Assembly (NCBI RefSeq): GCF_037076465.1
Contig: NZ_AP028908.1
Span: 2,728,001-2,792,000 of the forward strand
Length of the DNA: 64,000 nt
Source of the DNA: Pectobacterium araliae
Lineage (GTDB): Bacteria; Pseudomonadota; Gammaproteobacteria; Enterobacterales; Enterobacteriaceae
Direction: 5' to 3'
Each line of letters opens with the position of its first letter. Position 1 is the first letter of the stretch. Below, one piece after another: positions 19,297 to 28,114 of the stretch. The notes below the pieces were generated by a model. It worked only from the letters and a program-made list of their open reading frames with translations, had not been told where the DNA came from and did no database searches. A program made the position numbers and the translations under genes.

Positions 19297-19731
19297 TTAA
19301 CGAACCACTAATACGGACATCTTTGCATGGCGAACGATGGCGGCAGCATTTGAGCCGAGTAAATAGGTTTTCACATCCGGCCGTCGCGAACCAATTACAA
19401 TTAAATCCGCATTAATTTCCTCTGCCAACGATAGTACTTCGTCTCTGGCCGAGCCAAAACTAACACTACATGACACACGCGATGCAGGAAGCTCGATCGT
19501 TTTCATCAGTAATTTAAGCTTGTCATTCGCCTTCACCACGGCTTCATTCTCAAACTCTTTTATTCCAAAAGAATAAGCGGATAAAAATGCCGAGGCATCA
19601 GGAAGGGCATGAAAGAGGTGTATTGCAGCACCTGACATTTTAGCCAACCTGACTGCATGCGTAAGCGCATGTTTGGTGAGTTCATCTTCTTCTATATCTA
19701 CTGGCACCAGGATGCTTGTGTACATAATCAC
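19297..19731 (-). CDS. Universal stress protein (UspF/UspG-like)
   Basis: 144 residues with an alpha/beta nucleotide-binding fold. The N-terminus is MYTSILVPVDIEED, and the ATP-binding motif appears as IVIGSRRPDVKTYLLGSNAAAIVRHAKMSVLVVR (G-x2-x-G-x9-G-S type). It is of the UspFG, ATP-binding subgroup. It is the last chromosomal-looking gene before the nested IS elements. Its promoter should lie at 19732-19850. Confidence 0.88.
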   Translation of the reverse strand: MIMYTSILVPVDIEEDELTKHALTHAVRLAKMSGAAIHLFHALPDASAFLSAYSFGIKEFENEAVVKANDKLKLLMKTIELPASRVSCSVSFGSARDEVLSLAEEINADLIVIGSRRPDVKTYLLGSNAAAIVRHAKMSVLVVR

Positions 19732-19885
19732 CTCTCCCTACGTGGATAACTGATTATCTGTCAGTATGTAAGAAGCGTAGTCTGCTCGTCGTCAGCAGAA
19801 TATGATCCCGTTCACTTTTACGCATGTTGCCCGCAATTTTTAACCTAATGGGTACTAAATAGCTTTGCAAAATAGTAGATCATAT

Positions 19886-20117
19886 ATGGACGTCCCGTGG
19901 CGTACAAGTACTGACGTGATACGGTTTGCTGTCATATATCCGGCGTCTTTTTGGGAAAATTTTCCCGCGCCATGATGTCATCCGCACCCTGTTTCCTTAT
20001 CACTTGACCGGTATTTTCTACCTGGATCTACTTCAGGTTATTACAGGGTTGGTTTACCGTTTTCTCATCAGTGCCTGCAAACTCAGGAAATCTTTTACTT
20101 TGTGCCGAACTAAATCA
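19886..20117 (-). ncRNA. Possible bridge-RNA region of the IS1111-type element
   Basis: Non-coding 232-bp end downstream of the transposase. Elements of the IS110 family encode a structured bridge RNA in the long non-coding end. In the IS1111 group this is the end downstream of the recombinase. The position is inferred from this rule only, and I did not fold the RNA. Confidence 0.35.
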
Positions 20118-21152
20118 TTACTTCATCGCAAATGCCTTATCCATATTGAAATCAACCGGTTCAGACAGCAACCGCCAGACAATACGTGTTAACTTATTTG
20201 CCAGCGCCACGGTGGCTTTCATTTTTCCCCGTCGCTCAGTGACATGATTAAGCCATCTTCCAAGACGGTCATCCCGCTTTTGGGCACAGCGCATGACCGC
20301 TCTGGCTCCATGAATGATGAGTGTCCGAAGGTCGCAGTTACCATTTTTAGTCATCGAAGTGAGGATGTGTTTCCCGCCGGAACTATGTTGCCGGGGAACC
20401 AGACCACACCAGGCGGAAAGTTGTCTTCCGTTAGCAAATTGTTCTGCATCAACCTCACTTAAAAAAGCGGCGGCGATGAGCGGGCCAACACCCGGTATAG
20501 TCATCAGTGCTCGATACCGGGGTTGCTGTTGACACAATGCTGCGATTTCATATTCTGTTGAACGAATATATTCATTCAGTGTGTGGATGTTTTCCAATAA
20601 AGTGGAAAGCAAATGGCGTAATACCGGAGACACAGGCTTTTCCGCATCTTCAATCAAATCGGGTAATCGCTGTTGCAAAGTGTGTATCCCAACCGGGAAC
20701 TCGAAGCCCTGCTCAGCGGCCAGAGCACGAATTTGATTGGCGGCGGCGGTGCGCTGTTCGACCATCAACTGACGGGCACAACGCAGCGCTTTGATATCTT
20801 GCTGCTCAAGAGTTTTTACAGCAACAAAGTGAATCCCCGGACGAAATGCCGTCTCACATATTGCTAGAGCATCATTGGCATCATTTTTCTGATGACGAGT
20901 TAACGCCTTTACATGTTGGGTTGGAATGAGCCGGATGGCGTATCCCATGGATTGGAAAGTCCGCCCCCAGTAATGCGAGGTTGCACAAGCTTCCATTGCG
21001 ATAAGTGTATCCGGCGGGAATTGACGAACAGTATCTAACAGCTTGCTGCGAGAAACTTTTCGATTCCAGGCAACGGTCCCATCATTCATCCAGACACAAA
21101 GCTGAAAAACGGATTTAGCCAGATCGATACCGACGACTTTTATCGTGTTCAT
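20118..21152 (-). CDS. IS110-family transposase (DEDD recombinase)
   Basis: 344 residues. The N-terminal RuvC-like DEDD domain starts KVVGIDLAKSVFQLCVW and contains AMEACATSHYWGR and KNDANDALAICE. The C-terminal Transposase_20 domain has the helix-hairpin-helix LMTIPGVGPLIAAAFLSEV and the catalytic-Ser region HSSGGKHILTSMTKNGN. The frame is intact. It is expected to act with a bridge RNA. Confidence 0.92.
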   Translation of the reverse strand: MNTIKVVGIDLAKSVFQLCVWMNDGTVAWNRKVSRSKLLDTVRQFPPDTLIAMEACATSHYWGRTFQSMGYAIRLIPTQHVKALTRHQKNDANDALAICETAFRPGIHFVAVKTLEQQDIKALRCARQLMVEQRTAAANQIRALAAEQGFEFPVGIHTLQQRLPDLIEDAEKPVSPVLRHLLSTLLENIHTLNEYIRSTEYEIAALCQQQPRYRALMTIPGVGPLIAAAFLSEVDAEQFANGRQLSAWCGLVPRQHSSGGKHILTSMTKNGNCDLRTLIIHGARAVMRCAQKRDDRLGRWLNHVTERRGKMKATVALANKLTRIVWRLLSEPVDFNMDKAFAMK

Positions 21153-21305
21153 GATGTTGTTCCTCTATAAATGGGACGGCTCAACATAAGTGTGGCAGGA
21201 TTATGTTGAGGAGGGACGTCCATCACATCACTCGAAGGGAACTCAGTCCGATTTAAGCGATCTGATCAATCGCCAAATATCCCACATCACTAACCGGACT
21301 GAGTT

Positions 21306-22343
21306 ATGCCGATCATAGCATTTATCCCTGATGAAGAACGACGTCTTATGAAAAGAGAAGCTCAACAAACTCATGATAAAAACCACGCTCGCCGACTGAT
21401 GGCGATGCTCATGTTGCATCAAGGAATGACCGTTACTGAGGTCGCCAGAATATTGTGTGCGGCTCGTTCCTCGGTAGGTCGGTGGATTAATTTGTTTACT
21501 TTATATGGTGTTAATGGATTAAAAAGTCTCAAGCCCGGTCGTGAGCCACAGTGGCCGGTTGATGATATCTTGCGCATTCTGCCGCTTCTTGTGCAGCGTT
21601 CACCACAGGATTTCGGCTGGCTGCGCTCCCGCTGGAGTACCGAACTTTTGGCGCTTGTCGTTAATCGGCTTTTTGATATCTCGCTTCATCCCGTCACATT
21701 GCACCGCTACCTGCGACAGGCTGGCCTTGTCTGGCGCAGAGCCGCGCCGACACTGAAGATAAAAGACCCTCAATATGAGGAAAAACGGACAGCCATCGAG
21801 CAAGCTCTGGTGCAAAACTCGGTTGATAATCCGGTGTTTTATCAAGATGAAGTCGATATCGATTTAAACCCGAAAATTGGCTCGGACTGGTGTCTAAAAG
21901 GACAGCAAAAACGCATCGCCACGCCGGGGATAAATCAAAAACATTACCTGGCGGGCGCGCTGCATGCAGGGACAGGACAAGTCCATTATGTCAGCGGCAG
22001 CAGTAAGAACTCTGACTTATTTATCAATCTGTTAGTAATATTGAAACGAACATATCGGCGGGCCAGAACGATAACGTTGGTGGTTGACAATTATATCATT
22101 CACAAAAGCCGCAAGGTCGAACGATGGTTAGCAGGTAATAAAAAGTTCAGGATACTGTTTTTGCCAATCTATTCTCCGTGGCTAAACCCGATAGAGCGGC
22201 TATGGTTGTCGTTACATGAAACGGTAACGCGTAATCATCAATGTCGGTATATGTGGCAATTACTCAACCGTGTTACTCAGTTTATGAAGGCCGCCTCACC
22301 GTTTCCGGGTAATCAGCACGGACTGACCAAAGTGGAGCGGTAA
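21306..22343 (+). CDS. IS630-family transposase
   Basis: 345 residues. The N-terminal winged-helix region has GMTVTEVARILCAARSSVGRW. The DDE domain has FYQDEVDIDLNPKIG, VVDNYIIHKSRKV and YSPWLNPIERLW, carrying the D, D and E of the Tc1/mariner-IS630 group. The ORF is intact even though an IS1111-type element now separates it from its left inverted repeat. Confidence 0.92.
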   Translation: MPIIAFIPDEERRLMKREAQQTHDKNHARRLMAMLMLHQGMTVTEVARILCAARSSVGRWINLFTLYGVNGLKSLKPGREPQWPVDDILRILPLLVQRSPQDFGWLRSRWSTELLALVVNRLFDISLHPVTLHRYLRQAGLVWRRAAPTLKIKDPQYEEKRTAIEQALVQNSVDNPVFYQDEVDIDLNPKIGSDWCLKGQQKRIATPGINQKHYLAGALHAGTGQVHYVSGSSKNSDLFINLLVILKRTYRRARTITLVVDNYIIHKSRKVERWLAGNKKFRILFLPIYSPWLNPIERLWLSLHETVTRNHQCRYMWQLLNRVTQFMKAASPFPGNQHGLTKVER

Positions 22344-22426
22344 TATGCAAAGCTATTTAGCACTCACCACAGTCTGGAAGCGGATTACTCTTTGCGAGCA
22401 GGAAGTTGCCAGTTGGAGGGCATCGC

Positions 22427-22636
22427 ATGCCGGATGAGATCGACCGCGATCAGGCCTTCAATGAGCAACGATTGGAAGAGATGATTGAACAGAGCCGTTT
22501 CAGACCGGGGGGAATGCCCTCGCTGCTCCATTGTCGTTTGTGTGGTAAAACCATTCCGGAAAAAAGGCGTCAGACACTGCCGGGTATAACGACCTGTACG
22601 GAATGTCAGGAAAAACTTGAACGCCGCCGACGTTAA
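22427..22636 (+). CDS. TraR/DksA-type C4 zinc-finger protein
   Basis: 69 residues. A short N-terminal helix is followed by the zinc finger CRLCGKTIPEKRRQTLPGITTCTECQ (C-x2-C-x17-C-x2-C) and a basic tail. Phage and plasmid TraR-like proteins bind RNA polymerase through the secondary channel. The ATG at 22427 has GGAGG at 22414-22418, so the upstream TTG at 22406 is not favoured. The IS630 end lies just 66 bp upstream and probably cut the preceding gene. Confidence 0.8.
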   Translation: MPDEIDRDQAFNEQRLEEMIEQSRFRPGGMPSLLHCRLCGKTIPEKRRQTLPGITTCTECQEKLERRRR

Positions 22637-22646
22637 TTTAATCGGT

Positions 22647-22680
22647 AAGACGTGGGGAGATTTCTCTCCACGTCTTTATA
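22647..22680 (+). terminator. Terminator after the TraR-like gene
   Basis: The arms AAGACGTGG (22647-22655) and CCACGTCTT (22668-22676) flank a short loop and are followed by TATATA. Confidence 0.7.
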
Positions 22681-23017
22681 TATACTTTAAAATACATATA
22701 AAGCTTTATATTTTATTCTGCAACCCTCCCCCCAGCATTCATAATCACCCCCATAAACTCTTTTATTTTAATTTTTAATTTCCTGTTCAAAAATAAATTC
22801 TTATCATTCATCCTTAATACACCACTCTTAACAACTGAACTTATGGACGTTAACTCGTCCGGGCTGGGGATTGCTCTTTAAAAATATGGGACGGGCTGTC
22901 ACACAACCACAATTCAGGTTGCCGCTGAATGTTCTCGCTGACCCGTTAAAACCGGAATGCAGAACCGGGATGTGATGAAAGAACGTATTTTTAACTGTCT
23001 TATTAAAAGGGCTCATC
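22681..23017 (+). promoter_or_regulatory. Upstream region of the T4SS operon
   Basis: About 340 bp without a gene before the first gene of the virB operon, where its promoter must lie. I cannot place -35 and -10 boxes with confidence. Confidence 0.35.
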
Positions 23018-23251
23018 ATGAGAAAACCCGATTATTACGCCTATGTTGTCCAGGAAAGTCAGCCGGACACTCAGGGCGAGAAAAATACATACTGGACAAA
23101 AGTCGGCGTTGCCTTTGCTCACCACGGTAAAGCCGGTCTGAATATTGTCCTTACACCCGGTATTGCCATCTACGGCAAACTGATCCTGCTAGAACCCAGC
23201 GAGGAAAACAATCCGCCGCAGAGCACGGCTTCTGTTGAAACCGCACAGTAA
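23018..23251 (+). CDS. Small hypothetical protein at the head of the T4SS operon
   Basis: 77 residues, with AAGGGCTC upstream of the ATG. The sequence has YWTKVGVAFAHHGKAGLNIVLTP, a pattern seen in small proteins (often described as of unknown function) that report plasmid or ICE metabolism genes, and resembles ssDNA/primase-associated small proteins. I cannot assign a role. It lies about 70 bp before virB1 on the same strand, so it is likely in the operon. Confidence 0.6.
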   Translation: MRKPDYYAYVVQESQPDTQGEKNTYWTKVGVAFAHHGKAGLNIVLTPGIAIYGKLILLEPSEENNPPQSTASVETAQ

Positions 23252-23323
23252 TTCCCCTTAATTCTGACTCCACAGCATGCAGCGTCAACTGACCCTGCAT
23301 GCTGTCTGCTTTCTGAGGCCATC

Positions 23324-23986
23324 ATGCTTTCCACCACTGCCTTTCTGGCGGCGGCCATGCAATGCGCCGCCAGCATTCATCCGTCCACGGCACTCGACGT
23401 GGCACGGGTGGAATCCGGTTTTAACCCGTACGCCATCGCCGAGATAGTCCCGAAATCCGAAACATCTTACGGCAATAAACACGTTATTTCTCACCAGCCA
23501 ATCAGGCGGGGAGAGGCAGAGCATATTCTCCGCCGCCTGATGGCTCAGGGCCGCCGTTACTCTGTGGGACTGATGCAAATAACCAGTTCCAATTTTCGTC
23601 ACTATGATGTGAACGCCCGCGATCTGCTCGATCCCTGCGTCAATCTTTCCGTCTTTGAACGCATACTTACTGACTGTTACCAACGCGGTGGCACCCTGAA
23701 ACGAGCGCTAAGTTGCTATTACTCCGGCAACTTTGAAACTGGCTTGCGATCAGAATCTGCCTTTGACCAGACCAGCTATGTGCAGCGCATTGGTTATGCC
23801 GTTCCGTCCACACAGGAAGACCGCCCGCGTGCTCCTGATAGAAACGCGCCACCACCTGTTCATTACCCTGCCGTTGTACTGCGCGGGGAGCCTGCCGATG
23901 TCTCCAGGGCGGTTCTGACTTCTCTGCATTATCCCAAAACCGTCATTCGCGGCACCGTTCCTGTTGCCATTCATGAGGAAAAATAA
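23324..23986 (+). CDS. virB1: VirB1-like lytic transglycosylase
   Basis: 220 residues. The SLT domain begins with the catalytic Glu30 in ALDVARVESGFNPYAI, followed by YSVGLMQITSSNF and LSCYYSGNF. It opens peptidoglycan to let the type IV secretion channel assemble. The C-terminal third is Pro-rich and probably unstructured. First core gene of the VirB operon, two bases before virB2. Confidence 0.88.
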   Translation: MLSTTAFLAAAMQCAASIHPSTALDVARVESGFNPYAIAEIVPKSETSYGNKHVISHQPIRRGEAEHILRRLMAQGRRYSVGLMQITSSNFRHYDVNARDLLDPCVNLSVFERILTDCYQRGGTLKRALSCYYSGNFETGLRSESAFDQTSYVQRIGYAVPSTQEDRPRAPDRNAPPPVHYPAVVLRGEPADVSRAVLTSLHYPKTVIRGTVPVAIHEEK

Positions 23987-23988
23987 TC

Positions 23989-24258
23989 ATGCGCAAATGC
24001 AATACAACAGTTACTTCCTTACTGCTGTCCACTCCGGCGCTAGCGGTAGATGGCGGATTTAACAAGGCGAATGAAACACTGAGCAACACCTCAACCGGTC
24101 TCCTGGGACTGGCAGCTGTCACTATCACGCTGGCGACCATGTGGGTGGGCTACAAGGTGCTGTTCGACGGCAAGAGCCTGCACGACATGCGTAACGTCAT
24201 CATCGGCGCGATCCTGATTGTCGGCGCGTCCGGCTTCGGTGCCTACTGGGCGTCATAA
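23989..24258 (+). CDS. virB2: VirB2-like pilin
   Basis: 89 residues with a signal sequence (TSLLLSTPALA) followed by two hydrophobic helices (about 37-58 and 67-88), the layout of VirB2/TrbC major pilins. The surrounding gene order, virB1-virB2-virB3/4, supports the call. It should form the conjugative pilus. Confidence 0.85.
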   Translation: MRKCNTTVTSLLLSTPALAVDGGFNKANETLSNTSTGLLGLAAVTITLATMWVGYKVLFDGKSLHDMRNVIIGAILIVGASGFGAYWAS

Positions 24259-24269
24259 GAGAGGCAACG

Positions 24270-27005
24270 ATGGCTACGCTGAATAAAGCACTAACGCGGC
24301 CTGCCGCCATTATGGGTATTCCTCTGGTGCCGTTCGTTCTCGTCAGCGGGGCCATCGTCCTGCTGGCGGTCTATTTCAGCTATTACCTGGCACTGTTGCT
24401 GCTCCCGGCCTGGGCGGAAATGAAAAATAAAGCCCGAAAGGACACTCATTATTTCAGTCTGCTCTGGCTGGCGTTTAAAACCCGTGGACGACTTTTCACC
24501 AATACCCATTTTGGCGCGAATGCCTTTCTGGCAAACCAGTACGATAACGTTGATGTCTCGGAGTTTATTCAGAAGATGAAATTAAACGAGCGTATTACGC
24601 TGGATAAATATATTCCGTACTCCTCCCATATTCACCCTTACGTCATCAGAAACCATCACCGTGATTTTGTTGCCACCTGGGAGCTGGGCGGCACAGTCTT
24701 TGAATGTGAAGACGAACATCATCTGACTCTGATGGCTACACACCTGAATAACGTTATTCGTTCATATGAGGGTCTGCCGGTAACATTCTATATTCACCGG
24801 CTTCGTGAAAAATACCATGATGCTTTTGAAGCCTGTTCGGGTATTCCCTTTTCCGATGACGTGACCCGGCGATATTACCAGCCGGTAAAAGAAAAACCGT
24901 TCTGGCGGCACCGGCTGTTTTTCACCGTCTGCTACGCGCCGTTCTCTCAAATTGAGAAGAAAGCAATGAAAGCGCAACCGCACGGTAAACGCCGGGCGGC
25001 GCTGGATGACGCGCTCAAAATCATGCTGGAATACCGCAAATCTCTGGAATCTTCATTATCCCGCTATATGGCAACGCCGCTGGGGGTATATGAAGAAAAC
25101 GGGCGGGTATATTCCTCGCAACTGGCGTTCTTCCACCGCCTGATCACCGGACAGTGGCAGAAAGTGGCCGTAACGCGCTCGCCGTTTTATGAAACATTAA
25201 GCACGCCGGACGTCTTTTTCACCACCGACACCGGTGAATGCCAGACGGTCAGCGGTTCCCGCTTCTTCCGCAGCCTGGAGATTAAGGATTATTCCCCGGA
25301 AACCCATACCGGTATGCTTTACGCTGAAAGCGAGTATGTTCTGACGCAGTCCTTTACCTGTATGGCACGGGATGAGGCGCAGAATCATATCCGGCTGGCG
25401 GAAAAACGGCTGAATTCGGCAGACGATGACGCGATTTCCCAGCGTGAAGAGCTGATTGTCCTGCGCGATCTGCTTCAGTCCGGACATGTGTCGTGCGGTA
25501 AATTCCACTTTTCCCTTCTGGTCTCCTCAGACAGTGCCCTCCAGGTGGTAAAAGACACTAACGCGCTGGCTCAGCCCTTCACCGATCTTGGCATTATGAC
25601 GACGCTCTCCACCCTGTCACTCCCCGCCGCGTATCTGGCGCAACTGCCGGGCGTCTATACGCTGCGCCCCCGGCTGGTGGCCGTCAGCAGCCAGAATTTT
25701 GCCGATATGGCCTGCCTGCATAACTTCCATCCCCACAAACGCAGCGGTAATCCGTGGGGGGAAGCCATCGCCCTCCTCACATCTCCCGGCGGTGGCGGGT
25801 ATTACCTCAACCTGCATGACAGCCAGGCCGGGCGGGATGACACCGGTGAGAAAACGCCGGGGAATACGGCGATTATCGGGAAAACCGGCTCCGGTAAAAC
25901 CCTGCTGATGACCGTCATGCAACAACTGATGCAGAAGTACCGTAACCCGGTGTCGTTTGCACCTTCTGTGCCCCTCAAACGGCTGACCACGGTGTATTTC
26001 GATAAGGACCGGGCGGCGGAGATGGCGATCCGCCAGGCGGGCGGCCGTTATTTCCGTATCCGTACCGGTGAGCCCACCGGCTTCAACCCGTTTGCGCTGG
26101 AGCCAACCCGCCGGAACATCATTTTTATCAAACGGCTGGTGCGCATACTGTGCCGCCGCAACGGTAAGCCGCTCGATCCGCGCGATGAGGAGCGGATCAG
26201 TGCCGCCGTGGACACCATCATGCTGGACTATCCGCCTGAGTACCGTCGATTCGGGATATCCCGGCTGCTGGAAGTGCTGCCGGAGCCGCCGACCACAGAT
26301 GCCCGCACCAACGGGCTGCGTATTCGCCTGAAACAGTGGGCGCAGGGGGGCGAGTTCGGCTGGGTGTTTGATAACGAGGCTGATACTTTCACCATCAGCG
26401 ATGTTGATAACTTTGGTATCGACGGCACTGAATTTCTGGATGATGACGATATTCGCGGCCCCGTGACCTTTTACCTGCTGTACCGTGTGACCAGTCTTCT
26501 GGACGGTCGCCGCCTGGTGATGTTTATGGATGAGTTCTGGCGCTGGCTGGCCGATGTCGAATTTTCCCGCTTCTCGCTCAATATGCTGAAAGTCATCCGC
26601 AAGCTGAACGGTATCTTCGTTCCGGCAACACAGTCACCGGATGAGATCGTCAGACACCCCATCGCCCCGGCGATTATTGAGCAATGCGGTACCCAGATTT
26701 TCCTCGCCAATCCGAAAGCCAGCTATGCGGATTACGTGGAGAAAATGAAAGTACCGGACAGCGTTTATGACACGGTCAGAAACCTGGATCCGGGCGAGCA
26801 TTATATGGTCATCCTGAAAACCCCGCTGCGGGCCGGGGAAACCCGCCCGTTTGTGGCGATGGCAAAAATGGATCTGTCCGGACTGGGTAAACTCACCCGG
26901 CTTCTCAGCGGCAGTGAGGACAACCTGAAAATATTCGATGCCATTTATCAGGACGGTATGCGACCTGATGAATGGAAAGACGCTTTCCTTGAGCGGGCAA
27001 TCTGA
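24270..27005 (+). CDS. virB4: VirB3-VirB4 fusion, T4SS ATPase
   Basis: 911 residues. Residues 1-95 form a VirB3-like part with a hydrophobic hairpin (VPFVLVSGAIVLLAVYFSYY). The remainder is VirB4: Walker A GKTGSGKT at about 536-543 and Walker B-like RRLVMFMDEFWRWL. Fusion of VirB3 to VirB4 is known in IncX- and Campylobacter-type systems. It powers pilus assembly and substrate transfer at the inner membrane. Confidence 0.93.
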   Translation: MATLNKALTRPAAIMGIPLVPFVLVSGAIVLLAVYFSYYLALLLLPAWAEMKNKARKDTHYFSLLWLAFKTRGRLFTNTHFGANAFLANQYDNVDVSEFIQKMKLNERITLDKYIPYSSHIHPYVIRNHHRDFVATWELGGTVFECEDEHHLTLMATHLNNVIRSYEGLPVTFYIHRLREKYHDAFEACSGIPFSDDVTRRYYQPVKEKPFWRHRLFFTVCYAPFSQIEKKAMKAQPHGKRRAALDDALKIMLEYRKSLESSLSRYMATPLGVYEENGRVYSSQLAFFHRLITGQWQKVAVTRSPFYETLSTPDVFFTTDTGECQTVSGSRFFRSLEIKDYSPETHTGMLYAESEYVLTQSFTCMARDEAQNHIRLAEKRLNSADDDAISQREELIVLRDLLQSGHVSCGKFHFSLLVSSDSALQVVKDTNALAQPFTDLGIMTTLSTLSLPAAYLAQLPGVYTLRPRLVAVSSQNFADMACLHNFHPHKRSGNPWGEAIALLTSPGGGGYYLNLHDSQAGRDDTGEKTPGNTAIIGKTGSGKTLLMTVMQQLMQKYRNPVSFAPSVPLKRLTTVYFDKDRAAEMAIRQAGGRYFRIRTGEPTGFNPFALEPTRRNIIFIKRLVRILCRRNGKPLDPRDEERISAAVDTIMLDYPPEYRRFGISRLLEVLPEPPTTDARTNGLRIRLKQWAQGGEFGWVFDNEADTFTISDVDNFGIDGTEFLDDDDIRGPVTFYLLYRVTSLLDGRRLVMFMDEFWRWLADVEFSRFSLNMLKVIRKLNGIFVPATQSPDEIVRHPIAPAIIEQCGTQIFLANPKASYADYVEKMKVPDSVYDTVRNLDPGEHYMVILKTPLRAGETRPFVAMAKMDLSGLGKLTRLLSGSEDNLKIFDAIYQDGMRPDEWKDAFLERAI

Positions 27006-27027
27006 AAGCCATCCGGAGGTAATATCA

Positions 27028-27756
27028 ATGCGTTCCAGGAATCACTTTCTGGCATTATCTTTATTTTTCTCGACGCAGGCGTTCAGCGCCGGAATACCGG
27101 TTTTCGACGCCGTGCAGAATACCGAATCCATTAATCAGTGGATGCAGAAACTACAGCAATGGGAAGATACGGCTACCCATTATAAATGTGAACTTGATGC
27201 ATATAAGAAGCAACTGGCTACCGCAACCGGCGTGCGGGATATTCAGGGTTTTCTCAGCGATGCCCGAAGTCTGAAAACCGATATTGATAATCTCCGTAAG
27301 AGCGGTATTTCACTGGATGCTCTGCTGACCACGCAAAACAGTTCATATTCTTCTGAACTGCAAAACCTTTACAATAAATACAAATCATTCAGCGTATGCA
27401 GCGAGGAACAGGAAGGAATAAAATCTCAGGCCCTGGCCGACAGTTGTAAACAGATGATCCTCAATCAGGCAATGGCGATTGAGAATACCACTGACGTTGA
27501 AAACAGGATCAACAGCACACTCAGCGACATATCAGACTTATCTGATCGTATATCGAATGCGCAGGACTCGAAAGAGTCTCAGGATCTGGCTAACGCCATC
27601 GCGGCGAAAAGCGTACAGTTAAATGCGCTGACGAATCAGTGGGAGATGTCTGTCAGACAGGCTGAACAGCGAACGACATTGCTGGAACAGCAAAGACAGA
27701 AAGCCTTTCAACAGCAGCAGTTAACGGCACCTGTTGCTGACCTTAATAATTTATAA
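27028..27756 (+). CDS. virB5: VirB5-like minor pilus protein
   Basis: 242 residues from the ATG at 27028 (MRSRNHFLALSLFFSTQAFS), with a signal peptide and GGAGG upstream. The mature part is almost all helix, rich in Gln, Lys and Asp, as in VirB5/TraC proteins that sit at the pilus tip and help attachment. A longer reading frame from 26938 overlaps virB4 and is rejected. Confidence 0.85.
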   Translation: MRSRNHFLALSLFFSTQAFSAGIPVFDAVQNTESINQWMQKLQQWEDTATHYKCELDAYKKQLATATGVRDIQGFLSDARSLKTDIDNLRKSGISLDALLTTQNSSYSSELQNLYNKYKSFSVCSEEQEGIKSQALADSCKQMILNQAMAIENTTDVENRINSTLSDISDLSDRISNAQDSKESQDLANAIAAKSVQLNALTNQWEMSVRQAEQRTTLLEQQRQKAFQQQQLTAPVADLNNL

Positions 27757-27767
27757 GGAGGTTATCC

Positions 27768-28043
27768 GTGCTCAGATCTTTATTCACCTTATGCACACTC
27801 TCAGGCGTGATATTACTGTCCGGCTGCAAGGAAACCAAATCCGAAGCCTGGTATAAGCAGCATCCTGACGAAACTTATGCGGTTTATACACAATGCCTGA
27901 AGGATGGCGAGGCAAGCGATAACTGTGAGTTTGCTCAACGGGCTGCCATTATGTTTGCTCAAATTGGCAAGGCCGGAATAAAAGAAAAATTTGAGACACT
28001 CTTTCAGCAGGAAGCCGAAAAGAGAAAATCCGTCACCCGGTAA
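27768..28043 (+). CDS. EexN-like entry-exclusion lipoprotein
   Basis: 91 residues with a lipoprotein signal (LSGVILLSGC). The mature part has KSEAWYKQHPDETYAVYTQCLKD followed by SDNCEFAQRAA, the EexN family pattern. EexN lipoproteins of IncN-type plasmids block entry of a related element. The start is GTG with AAGGAGG upstream. Its position between virB5 and virB6 is normal. Confidence 0.85.
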   Translation: MLRSLFTLCTLSGVILLSGCKETKSEAWYKQHPDETYAVYTQCLKDGEASDNCEFAQRAAIMFAQIGKAGIKEKFETLFQQEAEKRKSVTR

Positions 28044-28114
28044 TATCTCCTTCAGCAAAACAGGGAATTCTCCCTGTTTTTTATTTCCTTTCTTTATATA
28101 TCAGGTGAGGCACC

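Larger units (their letters stand above)
19886..21223 (-). mobile_element. IS110-family (IS1111 group) element
   Basis: About 1338 bp. The inverted ends ATGGACGTCCC (19886-19896) and GGGACGTCCAT (21213-21223) flank a DEDD transposase gene on the minus strand, with 232 bp of non-coding DNA downstream of the gene and only about 70 bp upstream. The longer downstream non-coding end and the inverted ends fit the IS1111 group. Exact termini are uncertain by a few bases because IS1111 repeats are subterminal. Confidence 0.75.
19855..22360 (+). mobile_element. IS630-family element interrupted by an IS1111-type element
   Basis: Perfect 15-bp inverted ends CTAAATAGCTTTGCA (19855-19869) and its complement (22346-22360). 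Removing the inner element (19886-21223) leaves about 1.17 kb, the normal size for IS630 elements. TA precedes the left end as expected for IS630 targets, but CA follows the right end, so the TA duplication is not intact. This points to a later mutation or a rearrangement. Confidence 0.78.
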
